Assembly: GCF_014851805.1 (NCBI RefSeq)
Contig: NZ_JACVAK010000002.1
Location: 186,001-250,000, forward strand
Length of the DNA: 64,000 nucleotides
DNA from: Pseudoxanthomonas sp. PXM02
GTDB lineage: Bacteria > Pseudomonadota > Gammaproteobacteria > Xanthomonadales > Xanthomonadaceae
Reading direction: 5' to 3'
Within the stretch, counting starts at the first letter, position 1. Every line of letters begins with the position of its first letter. A model generated the notes under the pieces. The model was not told where the DNA came from. It searched no databases and was given only the letters and a program-made list of their open reading frames with translations. Shown here one piece after another: positions 1 to 8,821 of the stretch. Position numbers and translations under genes: made by a program.

Positions 1-501
1 GGCCTGATGACCGGGCGCACGCCGGAACTGTTCGGCCGCAAGATCGAAGCGCATGAAGTGAAGCTGCTCGCCGCACTGGTGCTGCTGCAGCCGCTGGCGC
101 TGCTGGCCTTCACCGCGATCACGCTGGCCGTGCCGTCGATCACCGGCAATTCCCATCCGTCGTTCCATGGCATCAGCCAGGTGTTCTACGAGTACACCTC
201 GGCGTTCGCCAACAACGGTTCCGGGTTCGAAGGCCTCGGCGATGCGACGTACTGGTGGAACCTCAGCACCACGCTGATGCTGATCCTCGGCCGCTATCCC
301 GCGCTGATCATTCCGCTGGCCATCTCCGCCTCGCTCGCGCGCAAGCGCGCCGCGCCCGAAGGCCCCGGCACCCTCCAGGTGGAAACCCCGACCTTCGCGC
401 TCACCCTGATCGCCGTGGTCGTCATCCTGACCCTGCTGCAGTTCATGCCCGTGCTGGTCCTCGGCCCCGTCGCCGACCACCTGGCCCTGGGCGCGCTCTG
501 A
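1..501 (+). CDS. kdpA: Potassium-transporting ATPase subunit KdpA (3' part)
   Basis: C-terminal part of the K+-selective channel subunit of the KdpFABC P-type ATPase, an inner-membrane complex that takes up K+ at very low external concentration. The reading frame is open from base 1, so the start lies outside the window; about 166 codons are present. The first residues, [20 protein letters not shown], match the conserved stretch before the last KdpA helices, and the [16 protein letters not shown] filter sequence is seen as [14 protein letters not shown] near residue 65. Three hydrophobic segments follow. The stop is ten bases before kdpB, so the genes are co-transcribed. Identification is firm; only completeness is limited. 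Confidence 0.96.
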   Translation, partial: GLMTGRTPELFGRKIEAHEVKLLAALVLLQPLALLAFTAITLAVPSITGNSHPSFHGISQVFYEYTSAFANNGSGFEGLGDATYWWNLSTTLMLILGRYPALIIPLAISASLARKRAAPEGPGTLQVETPTFALTLIAVVVILTLLQFMPVLVLGPVADHLALGAL

Positions 502-511
502 GAACACCGAC

Positions 512-2572
512 ATGACTTCTTCCTCCTCACGCTCCGCCGGCCGCGCGCCGGCCCTGCTCGACAGCGCGGGCTTCCGCGCTGCCGTCATCGGCTCCTTCAC
601 CAAGCTGGCTCCGCAGCACGCCTTCAAGAACCCGGTCATGGCCGTGGTCTGGCTGGGCACGCTGCTGACCGCCGGCCTCACCCTGGCCGGCACCACCACG
701 CCGGGCATCGGCGGGTCGGTGACCGTGCTGCTGTTCGTCACCGTGCTGTTCGCCAACTTCGCCGAAGCCGTCGCCGAAGCGCGCGGCCGTGGCCAGGCGG
801 CGTCGCTGCGTCGCGCCCGCAAGGACCTGGTCGCGCGTCGCATCGACACGCCGCTCGGCGGCACCGAGCGTCGCCTGCCCGCCGCCGAACTGAAACCCGG
901 CGACTACGTCATCGTCTCCGCCGGCGAACAGATTCCGGCCGACGGCGAAATCGTCAAGGGCCTGGCCACCATCAACGAGTCCGCCGTCACCGGCGAATCG
1001 GCCCCCGTGCTGCGCGAAGCCGGCACCGACCGCAGCGGCGTCATCGGCGGCACCAAGGTGCTGTCCGACGAGATCGTGGTGAAGGTCACCGCCGAGCCCG
1101 GCCACAGCTTCCTCGACCGCATGATTTCGCTGGTCGAAGGCGCCAACCGCCAGAAGACGCCGAACGAGATCGCACTCGGCCTGTTGCTGCTGACGATGAC
1201 GCTGACCTTCCTCATCGTCGTGGTCTCGCTGCCGTTCATTGCCGGCTTCGTCGGCGCCAGGCTCGATCCGCTGCTGCTCATCGCGCTGCTGGTCTGCCTG
1301 ATCCCCACCACCATCGGCGGCCTGCTGCCCGCCATCGGCATCGCCGGCATGAACCGCGCGCTGGCTGCCAACGTGCTGGCCAAGTCGGGCAAGGCGGTGG
1401 AAGTGGCCGGCGACGTCGACGTGCTGCTGCTCGACAAGACCGGCACGATCACCCATGGCGACCGCCAGGCCACGCTGTTTCATGCGCTGGCCGGCGTCGA
1501 CCGCGAACAGCTGCGCGACGCCGCCATGCTGTCCTCGCTGGCCGACCCGACGCCGGAAGGCAAGTCGATCGTGAAGCTGGCGCGCGAGCAGGGCGCCATG
1601 CTGGCCGATCCCGAGCGGGCGCAGTTCGTCGCCTTCACCGCGCACACGCGCATGTCCGGTGTCGATCTTCCCGACGACGGCCGCGGCCATGTCCGCGTGA
1701 TCCGCAAGGGTGCGATGGACGCGATCCTGGCGCACATCAAGGCGCTCGGCGGCAACGCACCGGCCGAACTCAACGCCCGCGTCGAACAGGTCGCGCGCAA
1801 CGGCGCCACCCCGCTGGTCGTCAGCGACGGCAGCCACGTGCTCGGCGTGGTCGAACTCTCCGACGTGGTCAAGCACGGCATCAAGGAAAAGTTCGCCCAC
1901 ATGCGCGCCATGGGCATTCGCACGGTGATGATCACCGGCGACAACCCGCTGACCGCCGCCGCCATCGCCGCCGAAGCGGGCGTGGACGACTACATCGCCG
2001 AGGCGCGCCCCGAAGACAAGCTGGCGCGCATCCGCCAGGAGCAGGCTGGTGGCCGTCTCGTCGCCATGGTCGGCGACGGCACCAACGACGCGCCCGCGCT
2101 GGCGCAGGCCGATGTCGGCCTGGCGATGAACTCCGGCACGCAGGCGGCGAAGGAGGCCGGCAACATGGTCGACCTCGATTCCGATCCGGCCAAGCTGCTG
2201 GAGGTCGTCGAAGTCGGCAAGCAGCAGTTGATCACGCGCGGCGCGCTGACCACGTTCTCGCTGGCCAACGATGTGTCGAAGTATTTCGCCATTCTGCCGG
2301 CGCTGTTCGCGGCGGCGATTCCCTCGATGGGCGCGTTGAACGTGATGCAGCTGTCCAGCCCGACCAACGCCGTGCTGGCCGCGCTGATCTTCAACGCGAT
2401 CATCATCCCGCTCTTGATCCCGCTGGCGCTGCGCGGCGTGCGCTTCCGCCCGGCCGGCGCCACCGCGCTGCTGCGCCGGAACATGCTGGTCTACGGCGTG
2501 GGTGGCGTGCTGCTGCCGTTCGTCGCGATCAAGCTCATCGACCTGTTGCTGGCCGCCGTCACCGGCGCCTGA
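512..2572 (+). CDS. kdpB: Potassium-transporting ATPase ATP-binding subunit KdpB
   Basis: The P-type ATPase subunit (686 aa) that is phosphorylated during the cycle and drives K+ uptake through KdpA. Visible motifs are TGES (residues 160-163, actuator domain), the phosphorylation motif DKTGT with Asp308, and GDGTND (521-526) in the phosphorylation domain. Length and motif positions agree with the family (about 680 aa, Asp307 in E. coli). Hydrophobic segments lie near residues 40-80, 225-290 and 585-680. It sits between kdpA and kdpC in the canonical order. The ATG at 512 fits the usual N-terminus; a longer form is excluded by the kdpA stop. Confidence 0.98.
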   Translation: MTSSSSRSAGRAPALLDSAGFRAAVIGSFTKLAPQHAFKNPVMAVVWLGTLLTAGLTLAGTTTPGIGGSVTVLLFVTVLFANFAEAVAEARGRGQAASLRRARKDLVARRIDTPLGGTERRLPAAELKPGDYVIVSAGEQIPADGEIVKGLATINESAVTGESAPVLREAGTDRSGVIGGTKVLSDEIVVKVTAEPGHSFLDRMISLVEGANRQKTPNEIALGLLLLTMTLTFLIVVVSLPFIAGFVGARLDPLLLIALLVCLIPTTIGGLLPAIGIAGMNRALAANVLAKSGKAVEVAGDVDVLLLDKTGTITHGDRQATLFHALAGVDREQLRDAAMLSSLADPTPEGKSIVKLAREQGAMLADPERAQFVAFTAHTRMSGVDLPDDGRGHVRVIRKGAMDAILAHIKALGGNAPAELNARVEQVARNGATPLVVSDGSHVLGVVELSDVVKHGIKEKFAHMRAMGIRTVMITGDNPLTAAAIAAEAGVDDYIAEARPEDKLARIRQEQAGGRLVAMVGDGTNDAPALAQADVGLAMNSGTQAAKEAGNMVDLDSDPAKLLEVVEVGKQQLITRGALTTFSLANDVSKYFAILPALFAAAIPSMGALNVMQLSSPTNAVLAALIFNAIIIPLLIPLALRGVRFRPAGATALLRRNMLVYGVGGVLLPFVAIKLIDLLLAAVTGA

Positions 2573-2581
2573 GGAATTGCC

Positions 2582-3175
2582 ATGAACGTTTCAACGCTTT
2601 CTTCCACGCCCGTCTGGCGCGCCTCGGTGATGCTGGCGTTGGTCACGCTGCTCGGCTTCGGCCTGCTGTATTCACTGGCGGGTGCTGGCCTGGGTCGCGT
2701 GCTGTTTCCGCATCAGGCCACCGGCAGCCTGATCGAGCACGACGGCCAGGTGATCGGCTCATCACTGGTCGCGCAGCCGTTCGCCGATGACCGCTACTTC
2801 CAGTCGCGCCCGTCCGCCGCCCGCTACGACGTCATGGCGCTGGCCGGCAGCAACCAGGCGCGGACGAATCCCGACCTGCGTGCGCGCATCGACGAAGCGC
2901 GTGCTGCCGTCGCTGCGCGTGAAGGCGTGGCGCCCGCCGACGTGCCCGGTGATCTGGTGACGCAGTCCGGCGGCGGCATCGATCCGCATCTGTCGCCAGA
3001 GGCGATCCGCATCCAGATCGTCCGCGTTGCCCGTGTGCGCGGCCTGTCCGTCAGCGAAGTCGAGCGCTTGGTTGCTCAGCACACCGAAGGACGCCAGTTC
3101 GGTGTGTTGGGCGCGCCGCGCGTCAATGTGCTGGAACTGAATCTGGCGCTGGATGCATTCGGAACACCGGAGTAA
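2582..3175 (+). CDS. kdpC: Potassium-transporting ATPase subunit KdpC
   Basis: The small accessory subunit (197 aa) of KdpFABC, with one N-terminal membrane helix (about residues 14-36) and a periplasmic domain, thought to raise affinity for K+. Family signatures include the LIGSSLVAQPF-like GSSLVAQPFADDRYFQSRPSA region near residue 60 and the C-terminal VNVLELNLALD. A GAGGA ribosome-binding site lies just before the ATG, nine bases after kdpB. In many genomes kdpD starts right after kdpC; here an 824-nt repeat-rich gap separates them. Confidence 0.97.
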   Translation: MNVSTLSSTPVWRASVMLALVTLLGFGLLYSLAGAGLGRVLFPHQATGSLIEHDGQVIGSSLVAQPFADDRYFQSRPSAARYDVMALAGSNQARTNPDLRARIDEARAAVAAREGVAPADVPGDLVTQSGGGIDPHLSPEAIRIQIVRVARVRGLSVSEVERLVAQHTEGRQFGVLGAPRVNVLELNLALDAFGTPE

Positions 3176-3181
3176 GACCAC

Positions 3182-4003
3182 ATGGGTCCGGTTGGGCAGA
3201 GCGCCGCTTCGCTTTCTCTTCTCCCTCGCTTGCGGGGGAGAGGATGCCGAAGGCAGGTGAGGGGGGCTGCGTTCTGTCTTCTTTTTCGCGTGCGCGATAG
3301 GCGCCTCCAGGGTTCGCCATTAAGGCTGTCCGTTCGGATGATCAACAAACCCCCATTGCCGTCGAACCAGAAAAGTGCGCTGCCACAGAAATTTTCTCCG
3401 TGCACGCAGCTCATAAGTGAGCTGACGAAGAAAATTTCCTCGGCGTCGGAGTTCAAGACTGAGTCGACGAAGAAAATTTCTCCGGCAGCGAAGCTCGAAG
3501 CTGAGATGACAAACAAACTTTCTTCGACGCCGAACCAGAAAGGGGCGTGCCCGAAGCTTTCATGTGAGACGACGAGGCATTTTTCTTCGGAGTCGAACCA
3601 GAAAGGTGCGCCGTCGAAGAAAGTTTCTTCGTGCGCCAGCCTCGGAGAATCCCTGGCGAGGAAGATTTCTTCGCCTCGCGAAGCAGAAAGGTGCGATGAC
3701 GAAGTTCATCGCGTCGTACACGAGACTGGGCATCTCGACGACGAGGAAAACATCCTCGCTGCCGAACCGGAAAGGTGCAGGGGATCGAGGCTTCCACGTG
3801 AGGCGACACGCAAAACGGCCTCGTCCCCGAACCAGAAAGGTGCGCAGCCGAGGCAATCTTCCTTGCGAACGAAGCGCGCTGCCTTGCCAACGAGAAAGCG
3901 ACCCTCGATGACGCAGCCCGTGCGTGCGTGGACGGCAGGCGACGGGGCTGCGTCGACCCCTCTTCGTCAGCGTGACACGACAACAGGCACACTATCCCCA
4001 TGA
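3182..4003 (+). CDS. Open frame of 273 codons through the kdpC-kdpD repeat array, doubtful gene
   Basis: I do not recognise this frame. It starts six bases after the kdpC stop, has no clear ribosome-binding site, and its TGA overlaps the kdpD ATG as ATGA, a layout typical of translational coupling. The predicted product is rich in Lys, Ser, Arg and Pro and has internal repeats: NQKGA-type units occur four times and TKKIS-type units at 14-residue spacing. No signal peptide or membrane helix is visible. Because the DNA is a tandem repeat array, open frames also exist on the other strand (up to 217 codons), so the frame may be a by-product of the repeats. I treat it as possible, not likely. Confidence 0.2.
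   Translation: MGPVGQSAASLSLLPRLRGRGCRRQVRGAAFCLLFRVRDRRLQGSPLRLSVRMINKPPLPSNQKSALPQKFSPCTQLISELTKKISSASEFKTESTKKISPAAKLEAEMTNKLSSTPNQKGACPKLSCETTRHFSSESNQKGAPSKKVSSCASLGESLARKISSPREAERCDDEVHRVVHETGHLDDEENILAAEPERCRGSRLPREATRKTASSPNQKGAQPRQSSLRTKRAALPTRKRPSMTQPVRAWTAGDGAASTPLRQRDTTTGTLSP
3219..3271. repeat. REP-like hairpin with G-rich tail
   Basis: A CTCCC...GGGAG hairpin with inner CGC/GCG pairing, followed by an AGGTGAGGGG tail. This has the same design (CTCTCCC hairpin, then GGTGAGGGG) as the two 39-nt repeats around the DUF559 gene at 39529-39972, but is diverged. Such elements are common between genes in this family of bacteria. It marks the left end of the odd kdpC-kdpD interval. Confidence 0.6.
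3340..3900. repeat. Tandem array of 17-mers and short hairpins between kdpC and kdpD
   Basis: This gap of more than 300 bases holds an AT-richer array. Motif A, consensus CGAACCAGAAAGGTGCG, occurs six times, starting at 3363, 3531, 3594, 3679, 3763 and 3828, with zero to three differences per copy. Motif B is a short A/T-rich inverted repeat of the type CGAAGAAAnTTTCTTCG, seen about eight times (near 3384, 3424, 3465, 3505, 3569, 3615, 3655 and 3741); the copy at 3615-3631 is a perfect palindrome around one base and 3655-3675 has nine-base arms. Units are spaced by roughly 21 or 42 bases. Spacing is too irregular for a CRISPR. The right end (about 3900-3999) has no repeat and runs into kdpD. 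Confidence 0.85.
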
Positions 4004-6648
4004 CCGACGCCCGCGACCGCCAGGCCGATGCCCTGATCGACCACCTGCAGCGTGAGCAGGGCGGGCGGCTGACCATCTTCCTGGGCGCGGCGCCCGGCGT
4101 GGGCAAGACCTACACCATGCTGTCGCGGGCGCGCGAACTGCGCCGGCAGGGCAAGGATGTGGTGGTCGGCATCGTCGAGACGCACGGGCGGGGCGAGACC
4201 GCCGCGCAGACCGAGGGGCTGGAGATCCTGCCGCGCCGGCGCGTGTCCTACCAGGGCCGCTGGCTGGACGAGATGGACCTGGATGCGCTGCTGGCGCGCC
4301 GCCCGCAGATCGCGCTGGTCGACGAACTGGCCCATCGCAACGCGCCGGGCAGCCGCCACGAGCGCCGCTGGCAGGACGTGATCGAACTGCTGGACGCGGG
4401 CATCGACGTCCACACCACGATCAACATCCAGCACCTGGAAAGCCTCAACGACGTCGTCCACCGCATCACCGGCGTGCGCGTCAGCGAGACCGTGCCGGAC
4501 ATCGTGTTCGACCGCCTGCGCGACATCGTGCTGGTCGACCTGCCGCCGCGCGAGCTGATCGAGCGCCTGCACCAGGGCAAGGTCTACCTGCCCGAGCAGG
4601 CGGCGCAGGCGCTGCAGGCGTTCTTCTCGCCGTCGAACCTGATCGCGTTGCGCGAGCTGGCCATGCAGACCGCCGCCGATCGCGTGGACAGCGACCTGCG
4701 CGAAGACCAGGCCGCGCGCGGGTTGCCCGGCCTGCCGCTGCGGCGGCGGGTGCTGGTCGCGATCGATGGCTGCGGGCAGTCCGAGTATCTGGTGCGCGCG
4801 GCGCGCCGCATCGCCGAGCGCCGCGATGCACCGTGGAGCGTGGTGACGGTGCAGGCGTCCGATGTGGTGGACGCCACGAAGCAGCAGGAGATCGACCAGG
4901 CGTTCGCGCTGGCACGACGCCTCGGCGCGGACACCGAGGTGCTGCGCGGTGCGCGCATCGCCGATGCGCTGCTCGATCACGCCACCCAGAGCGGCGCCTC
5001 CACGCTGGTGCTCGGCCGCACGCGCGAGCGACCGGTCGCGCGCATGTTCAACCGTACGTTGACGCAGCAGATCCTACAGCGCGGCGCGCACTACGAACTG
5101 GTCATCATCAGCACGCCGGAAGCGCGCGCACGTGCCCGGCGCGGCGACACCGGCATCGGTAGCTGGCTGACGCGGCACGAACTGGCGTTCGCTGCCGTCG
5201 CTTCGCTGCTGTCCATCGGGGTGGCGTGGTTGGCGGAACGCTGGATGGGGCTCGAAGACGTTTCGATGGTCTTCATCGTGGCGGTCGTCCTGGTCGCGTC
5301 GCGCACGCGGATGACCGCCGCGGTGCTGGCCGCACTGCTGGGATTCTTCGCCTACAACTTCTTCTTCATCGAACCGCGCTTCACCTTCAACATCAGTGCG
5401 CGCCAGGGCGTGACTACGGTGTTCCTGTTCCTGATCGCGGCGCTGGTGGCGGGACGATTGGCGTCGCGCCTGCGCATGCAGGTGGTGGCGCTGCGTGCCG
5501 CCAACACGCAGGCGACGGCGTTGCAGGCACTGGGCCGCGAACTGGCGGTGGCCGCCGACTTGGGACAGGTGCTGGCGGCCGGGCGCAAGGCGCTGGAACG
5601 CGCGCTGTCGGCCGAGGCGTGGCTGCGCGTGCAGGGACGTGAAGAACCGGTGTCGATCGCGCTGCCCGAGATCGACCGCGCCGCCGCCGACTGGGCGCAG
5701 CAGCACGGGCAGGCGACCGGGCGGCACACCGATACGCTGGCCGGCGCGGGTCGCTGGTTCCTGCCGCTGCAGGGCGACCGCGGCACGCTCGGTGTGCTGG
5801 GCCTGCGCTTCGACGACGGCGCACCGCGCCTGCTGCCGGAGCAGCGGCGGCTGGCCGAGGCGATGGCCGAGGACATCGCGCAGGCGGTGGTGCGCACGCG
5901 GCTGGTGGCGGAACTGGAAGACGCACGCGTCGGCGGCGAGACCGAGCGCCTGCGTTCGGCGCTGCTGTCGTCGGTGTCGCACGACCTGCGCTCGCCGCTG
6001 GCGTCGATGATCGGCTCGGCCAGCAGCCTGGCCAGTTACTGGGATGCGATGGGCGAGGACGATCGCCGCAGCCTGCTCGACACCATCCAGCAGGAAGGCG
6101 AGCGGCTGGACCGCTACATCCAGAACCTGCTCGACATGACGCGCCTCGGGCATAGCGGATTGACGCTCAACCGCGACTGGATCGGGGTGGACGAACTGCT
6201 CGGTTCGGCGGTCACCCGGTTGCAGCGCTACCAGCCCGACGTGCGCGTGCAGACCACGGTAGCGGCGGACGTGCCGGCGATCTGGGTGCATCCGGCGCTG
6301 ATCGAGCAGGCGGTGTTCAACGTGCTGGAGAACGCGGGCAAGTTCTCCCCATCCGGCGAGCCGGTGCAGGTGGAGGCGAAGCTCGTCGAGGGCGCGTTGC
6401 GCATCGACGTGCGCGATCGCGGGCCGGGCATTCCGGAAGACGAGCGCAGCCGCATCTTCGACATGTTCTACAGCGTGGAGCGCGGCGACCGCGGTCGCCA
6501 CGGCACCGGCCTGGGACTGGCGATCTGCCAGGGCATGGTGGGCGCGCACGGCGGCAGCGTGCAGGCGCTGCCGGGGCCGGATGGTCGCGGCACGGTGATC
6601 CGGATTACCCTGCCGCTGCTCACTCCCGCGCCGCAGGAATCCGCTTGA
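4000..6648 (+). CDS. kdpD: Osmosensitive K+ channel sensor histidine kinase KdpD
   Basis: Membrane histidine kinase (882 aa) that senses low K+ or osmotic stress and phosphorylates KdpE. Domains in order: N-terminal KdpD domain with Walker A GAAPGVGKT (29-37); a universal-stress-protein-like domain (about 250-370); four membrane helices (about 395-490); a GAF-like region (about 510-630); the dimerisation domain with SVSHDLRSPL and phospho-acceptor His661; and the ATPase domain with NVLENAGKFS and GTGLGLAI. Length is close to the usual 890. A CACTAT box lies just before the ATG (3990-3995), so kdpDE may have its own promoter separate from kdpABC. The stop overlaps the kdpE start. Confidence 0.97.
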   Translation: MTDARDRQADALIDHLQREQGGRLTIFLGAAPGVGKTYTMLSRARELRRQGKDVVVGIVETHGRGETAAQTEGLEILPRRRVSYQGRWLDEMDLDALLARRPQIALVDELAHRNAPGSRHERRWQDVIELLDAGIDVHTTINIQHLESLNDVVHRITGVRVSETVPDIVFDRLRDIVLVDLPPRELIERLHQGKVYLPEQAAQALQAFFSPSNLIALRELAMQTAADRVDSDLREDQAARGLPGLPLRRRVLVAIDGCGQSEYLVRAARRIAERRDAPWSVVTVQASDVVDATKQQEIDQAFALARRLGADTEVLRGARIADALLDHATQSGASTLVLGRTRERPVARMFNRTLTQQILQRGAHYELVIISTPEARARARRGDTGIGSWLTRHELAFAAVASLLSIGVAWLAERWMGLEDVSMVFIVAVVLVASRTRMTAAVLAALLGFFAYNFFFIEPRFTFNISARQGVTTVFLFLIAALVAGRLASRLRMQVVALRAANTQATALQALGRELAVAADLGQVLAAGRKALERALSAEAWLRVQGREEPVSIALPEIDRAAADWAQQHGQATGRHTDTLAGAGRWFLPLQGDRGTLGVLGLRFDDGAPRLLPEQRRLAEAMAEDIAQAVVRTRLVAELEDARVGGETERLRSALLSSVSHDLRSPLASMIGSASSLASYWDAMGEDDRRSLLDTIQQEGERLDRYIQNLLDMTRLGHSGLTLNRDWIGVDELLGSAVTRLQRYQPDVRVQTTVAADVPAIWVHPALIEQAVFNVLENAGKFSPSGEPVQVEAKLVEGALRIDVRDRGPGIPEDERSRIFDMFYSVERGDRGRHGTGLGLAICQGMVGAHGGSVQALPGPDGRGTVIRITLPLLTPAPQESA

Positions 6649-7367
6649 CCTACACCGCGCCACCGCCCGCGTCCGCCCCGCCGGCGCGCATCCTGGTGAT
6701 CGACGACGAGCCGCAGATCCGGCGCTTCCTCGACATCAGCCTGCGCGCGCAGGGCTATGTGGTCGCGCTGGCGGACAGCGGTCGCGCCGGGCTGGCGGAA
6801 CTGGCCGCGCACGGCGCCGACCTGGTGGTGCTGGATATCGGCCTGCCGGACATGGAAGGCCACGACGTGCTGCGCGAGTTGCGGCAGTGGTCGCAGGTGC
6901 CGGTGATCATGCTGACCGTGCGCGACGGCGAGATGGAGAAGGTCGCCGCGCTCGACGGTGGTGCCAACGATTACGTGACCAAGCCGTTCGGCGTGCAGGA
7001 ACTGATGGCGCGCATCCGCGGCCTGCTTCGCACCCGCGCCGCCGCCAGCGACGACGCGATGCCGCTGTTCGATGACGGCCACCTGCACGTCGACCTAGGC
7101 CGCCGCGAAGTAACGCTGGACGGCGAAGCCGTCGTGCTCAGCCGCAAGGAATTCGCCCTGCTTGCGTTGCTGCTGCAACACCCCGGCCGCGTGGTCACGC
7201 AACCGCAACTGCTGCGCGACCTGTGGGGCCCCAACCACCAGGACGACACGCATTACCTGCGCATCCTGGTCGGCAAGCTGCGGCAGAAGCTGCACGACGA
7301 TGCGACCGCGCCGCGGTACATCGCGACGGAGCCGGGGGTGGGGTTGAGGTTTGTGGGCGTGGGGTGA
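6645..7367 (+). CDS. kdpE: Response regulator KdpE
   Basis: OmpR-type transcription activator (240 aa) of the kdp operon. The receiver domain (about 14-128) carries the acidic pair in VIDDEP, the phosphorylation site Asp64 in LDIGLPD, and Lys in VTKPFG; a winged-helix DNA-binding domain follows (about 142-238). The start is a TTG inside TTGA, overlapping the kdpD TGA by four bases; no ATG or GTG in the frame would keep the receiver domain whole, so TTG is preferred. The overlap predicts translational coupling with kdpD. Confidence 0.96.
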   Translation: MTYTAPPPASAPPARILVIDDEPQIRRFLDISLRAQGYVVALADSGRAGLAELAAHGADLVVLDIGLPDMEGHDVLRELRQWSQVPVIMLTVRDGEMEKVAALDGGANDYVTKPFGVQELMARIRGLLRTRAAASDDAMPLFDDGHLHVDLGRREVTLDGEAVVLSRKEFALLALLLQHPGRVVTQPQLLRDLWGPNHQDDTHYLRILVGKLRQKLHDDATAPRYIATEPGVGLRFVGVG

Positions 7368-7442
7368 GGGTACTGAAGCGGGTGTGCGAATGCGTTTGGC
7401 AGTTCGTCTTTAACTCGGGTGGCAGGGGGCTGACAGTCAGCA

Positions 7443-7754
7443 ATGGACTCCGGAACAACGACCAACGCTGACGCAGGGCGTTCGGCCCACCTTCCCTGGT
7501 GGCCCATTCCGTTCGTGTTCCTTGCCTACTTCGTACTCTTCCTCTACTTCGTGGAGTCCGGTCAGACGATTCCGGCCATGGTGTTCGGCATCATGGCGTT
7601 GCCGGTCCTCATCGCTGCTTCGTTGTTTTCTGTGGCGGTACTCGTCCGCCTGGCAATGGGTGTGTACAGGGGGCGTCTCTCCTGGCTGGGCCTGTTGGCG
7701 TGGTTGGCCGTTGGCACAGCCTGCGCAGTGATGGCCGCGCAGATTCTCCGGTAA
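7443..7754 (+). CDS. Small hypothetical membrane protein
   Basis: A 103-residue protein that I cannot assign to a family. After a polar N-terminus of about 20 residues it has three hydrophobic segments (about 24-41, 45-68 and 80-101), the second followed by basic residues, so it is probably an inner-membrane protein. It stands alone between kdpE and dusA. The start ATG has no strong ribosome-binding site. Codon use is typical of the neighbourhood, which favours a real gene, but the function is unknown. Confidence 0.6.
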   Translation: MDSGTTTNADAGRSAHLPWWPIPFVFLAYFVLFLYFVESGQTIPAMVFGIMALPVLIAASLFSVAVLVRLAMGVYRGRLSWLGLLAWLAVGTACAVMAAQILR

Positions 7755-7808
7755 TTCGCCGGAGGTAGCGGACCTTGCGCTGTGGGATGGGGCGCACAGG
7801 GGCCAAGG

Positions 7809-7814
7809 TACAAT
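7809..7814 (+). promoter_or_regulatory. -10 box of dusA, leaderless spacing
   Basis: TACAAT, followed by six bases and then the dusA ATG. A start of transcription seven bases after the hexamer would fall on the A of the ATG, predicting a leaderless mRNA. No clear -35 hexamer is seen. Confidence 0.55.
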
Positions 7815-7820
7815 GACGCC

Positions 7821-8819
7821 ATGACGTCGCCCCGCATTCCCCACGAATCCCTGCGCCTCTCGGTCGCCCCGATGATGGACTGGACGGATACGCATTGCCG
7901 CGTGTTCCACCGGCTGCTGGCGCCGAATGCGCGCCTGTACACCGAGATGGTGCACGCGCAGGCGGTAATCCATGGCGACCGCGACCGCCTGCTGGGCTTC
8001 GACACGGTGGAGCACCCGGTCGCCGTGCAACTCGGCGGCAGCGAGCCCGAGCATCTGGCGCAGGCCGCGCGCATCGCGCAGGAGTGGGGCTACGACGAGG
8101 TGAACCTCAATGTCGGTTGCCCGTCGGACCGCGTGCAGGCCGGGCGCTTCGGCGCTTGCCTGATGAAGGAGCCGGCGCTGGTGTCCGAGTGCGTGGCGGC
8201 GATGATCGAGGCGGTGGACATTCCGGTGACGGTGAAGTGCCGCCTGGGCGTGGACGAACAGGAGGATTACGACCTGTTCCGCGGCTTCATCGACACGGTG
8301 GCCGCCATCGGCTGCAACACGTTCTTCGTGCATGCGCGCAAGGCCTGGCTGCAGGGCCTGTCGCCGAAGGAGAACCGCGAGATCCCGCCGCTGCGTTACG
8401 ACTGGGCGTACCGGCTCAAGCGCGAACGGCCCGAGCTGACCGTCGCGCTCAACGGCGGCATCACCACGACCGCGCAGGTGCACGAACACCTGCAGCACAG
8501 CGATGGCGTGATGATCGGCCGCGCTGCCTACCACGAGCCTTATGCATTGCATGAAATGCAGGTGGCCTTGTTCGGTGGCGAGATGCAGTCGCGCGTGGAC
8601 CTGCTGCGCGCGTGGCGCCCCTATGTGGAAACGCAGCTGGCCAAGGGCATGGCGCTGAAACACCTGACCCGCCACGTGCTGGGGCTGTTCCATGCGCAGA
8701 CAGGTGGACGCGCGTTCCGCCAGATCCTCAGCGAGGGCGCACACAAGCCTGGCGCCGACTGGTCGCTGGTGGAGCAGGCGCTGGCCGCGACCACGCGCGA
8801 ACTGCGACCGGCGGCCTGA
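7821..8819 (+). CDS. dusA: tRNA-dihydrouridine(20/20a) synthase DusA
   Basis: FMN enzyme (332 aa) that reduces uridine 20/20a in the D-loop of tRNA using NADPH. It shows the TIM-barrel features of the family: SVAPMMDWTD at the N-terminus, the catalytic cysteine in NLNVGCPSDRVQ (Cys100) with RFGACLM, KCRLGVD, HARKAWLQGLSPKENR (a stretch specific to DusA), NGGI and MIGRAAY for FMN phosphate binding. An upstream in-frame start would add 13 residues but would overlap the TACAAT promoter, so the ATG at 7821 is chosen. The next gene begins three bases after the stop. Confidence 0.97.
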   Translation: MTSPRIPHESLRLSVAPMMDWTDTHCRVFHRLLAPNARLYTEMVHAQAVIHGDRDRLLGFDTVEHPVAVQLGGSEPEHLAQAARIAQEWGYDEVNLNVGCPSDRVQAGRFGACLMKEPALVSECVAAMIEAVDIPVTVKCRLGVDEQEDYDLFRGFIDTVAAIGCNTFFVHARKAWLQGLSPKENREIPPLRYDWAYRLKRERPELTVALNGGITTTAQVHEHLQHSDGVMIGRAAYHEPYALHEMQVALFGGEMQSRVDLLRAWRPYVETQLAKGMALKHLTRHVLGLFHAQTGGRAFRQILSEGAHKPGADWSLVEQALAATTRELRPAA

Positions 8820-8821
8820 GC

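Noticed and set aside
3340..3900. CRISPR array in the kdpC-kdpD gap
   Set aside because: The repeats are only 17 bases, diverge from copy to copy, have two alternating motifs and irregular spacing, and there are no cas genes nearby.
3453..4106. 217-codon frame on the minus strand across the kdp array
   Set aside because: It runs into the 5' end of kdpD in antisense and merely mirrors the repeat structure; no start signal or known domain.
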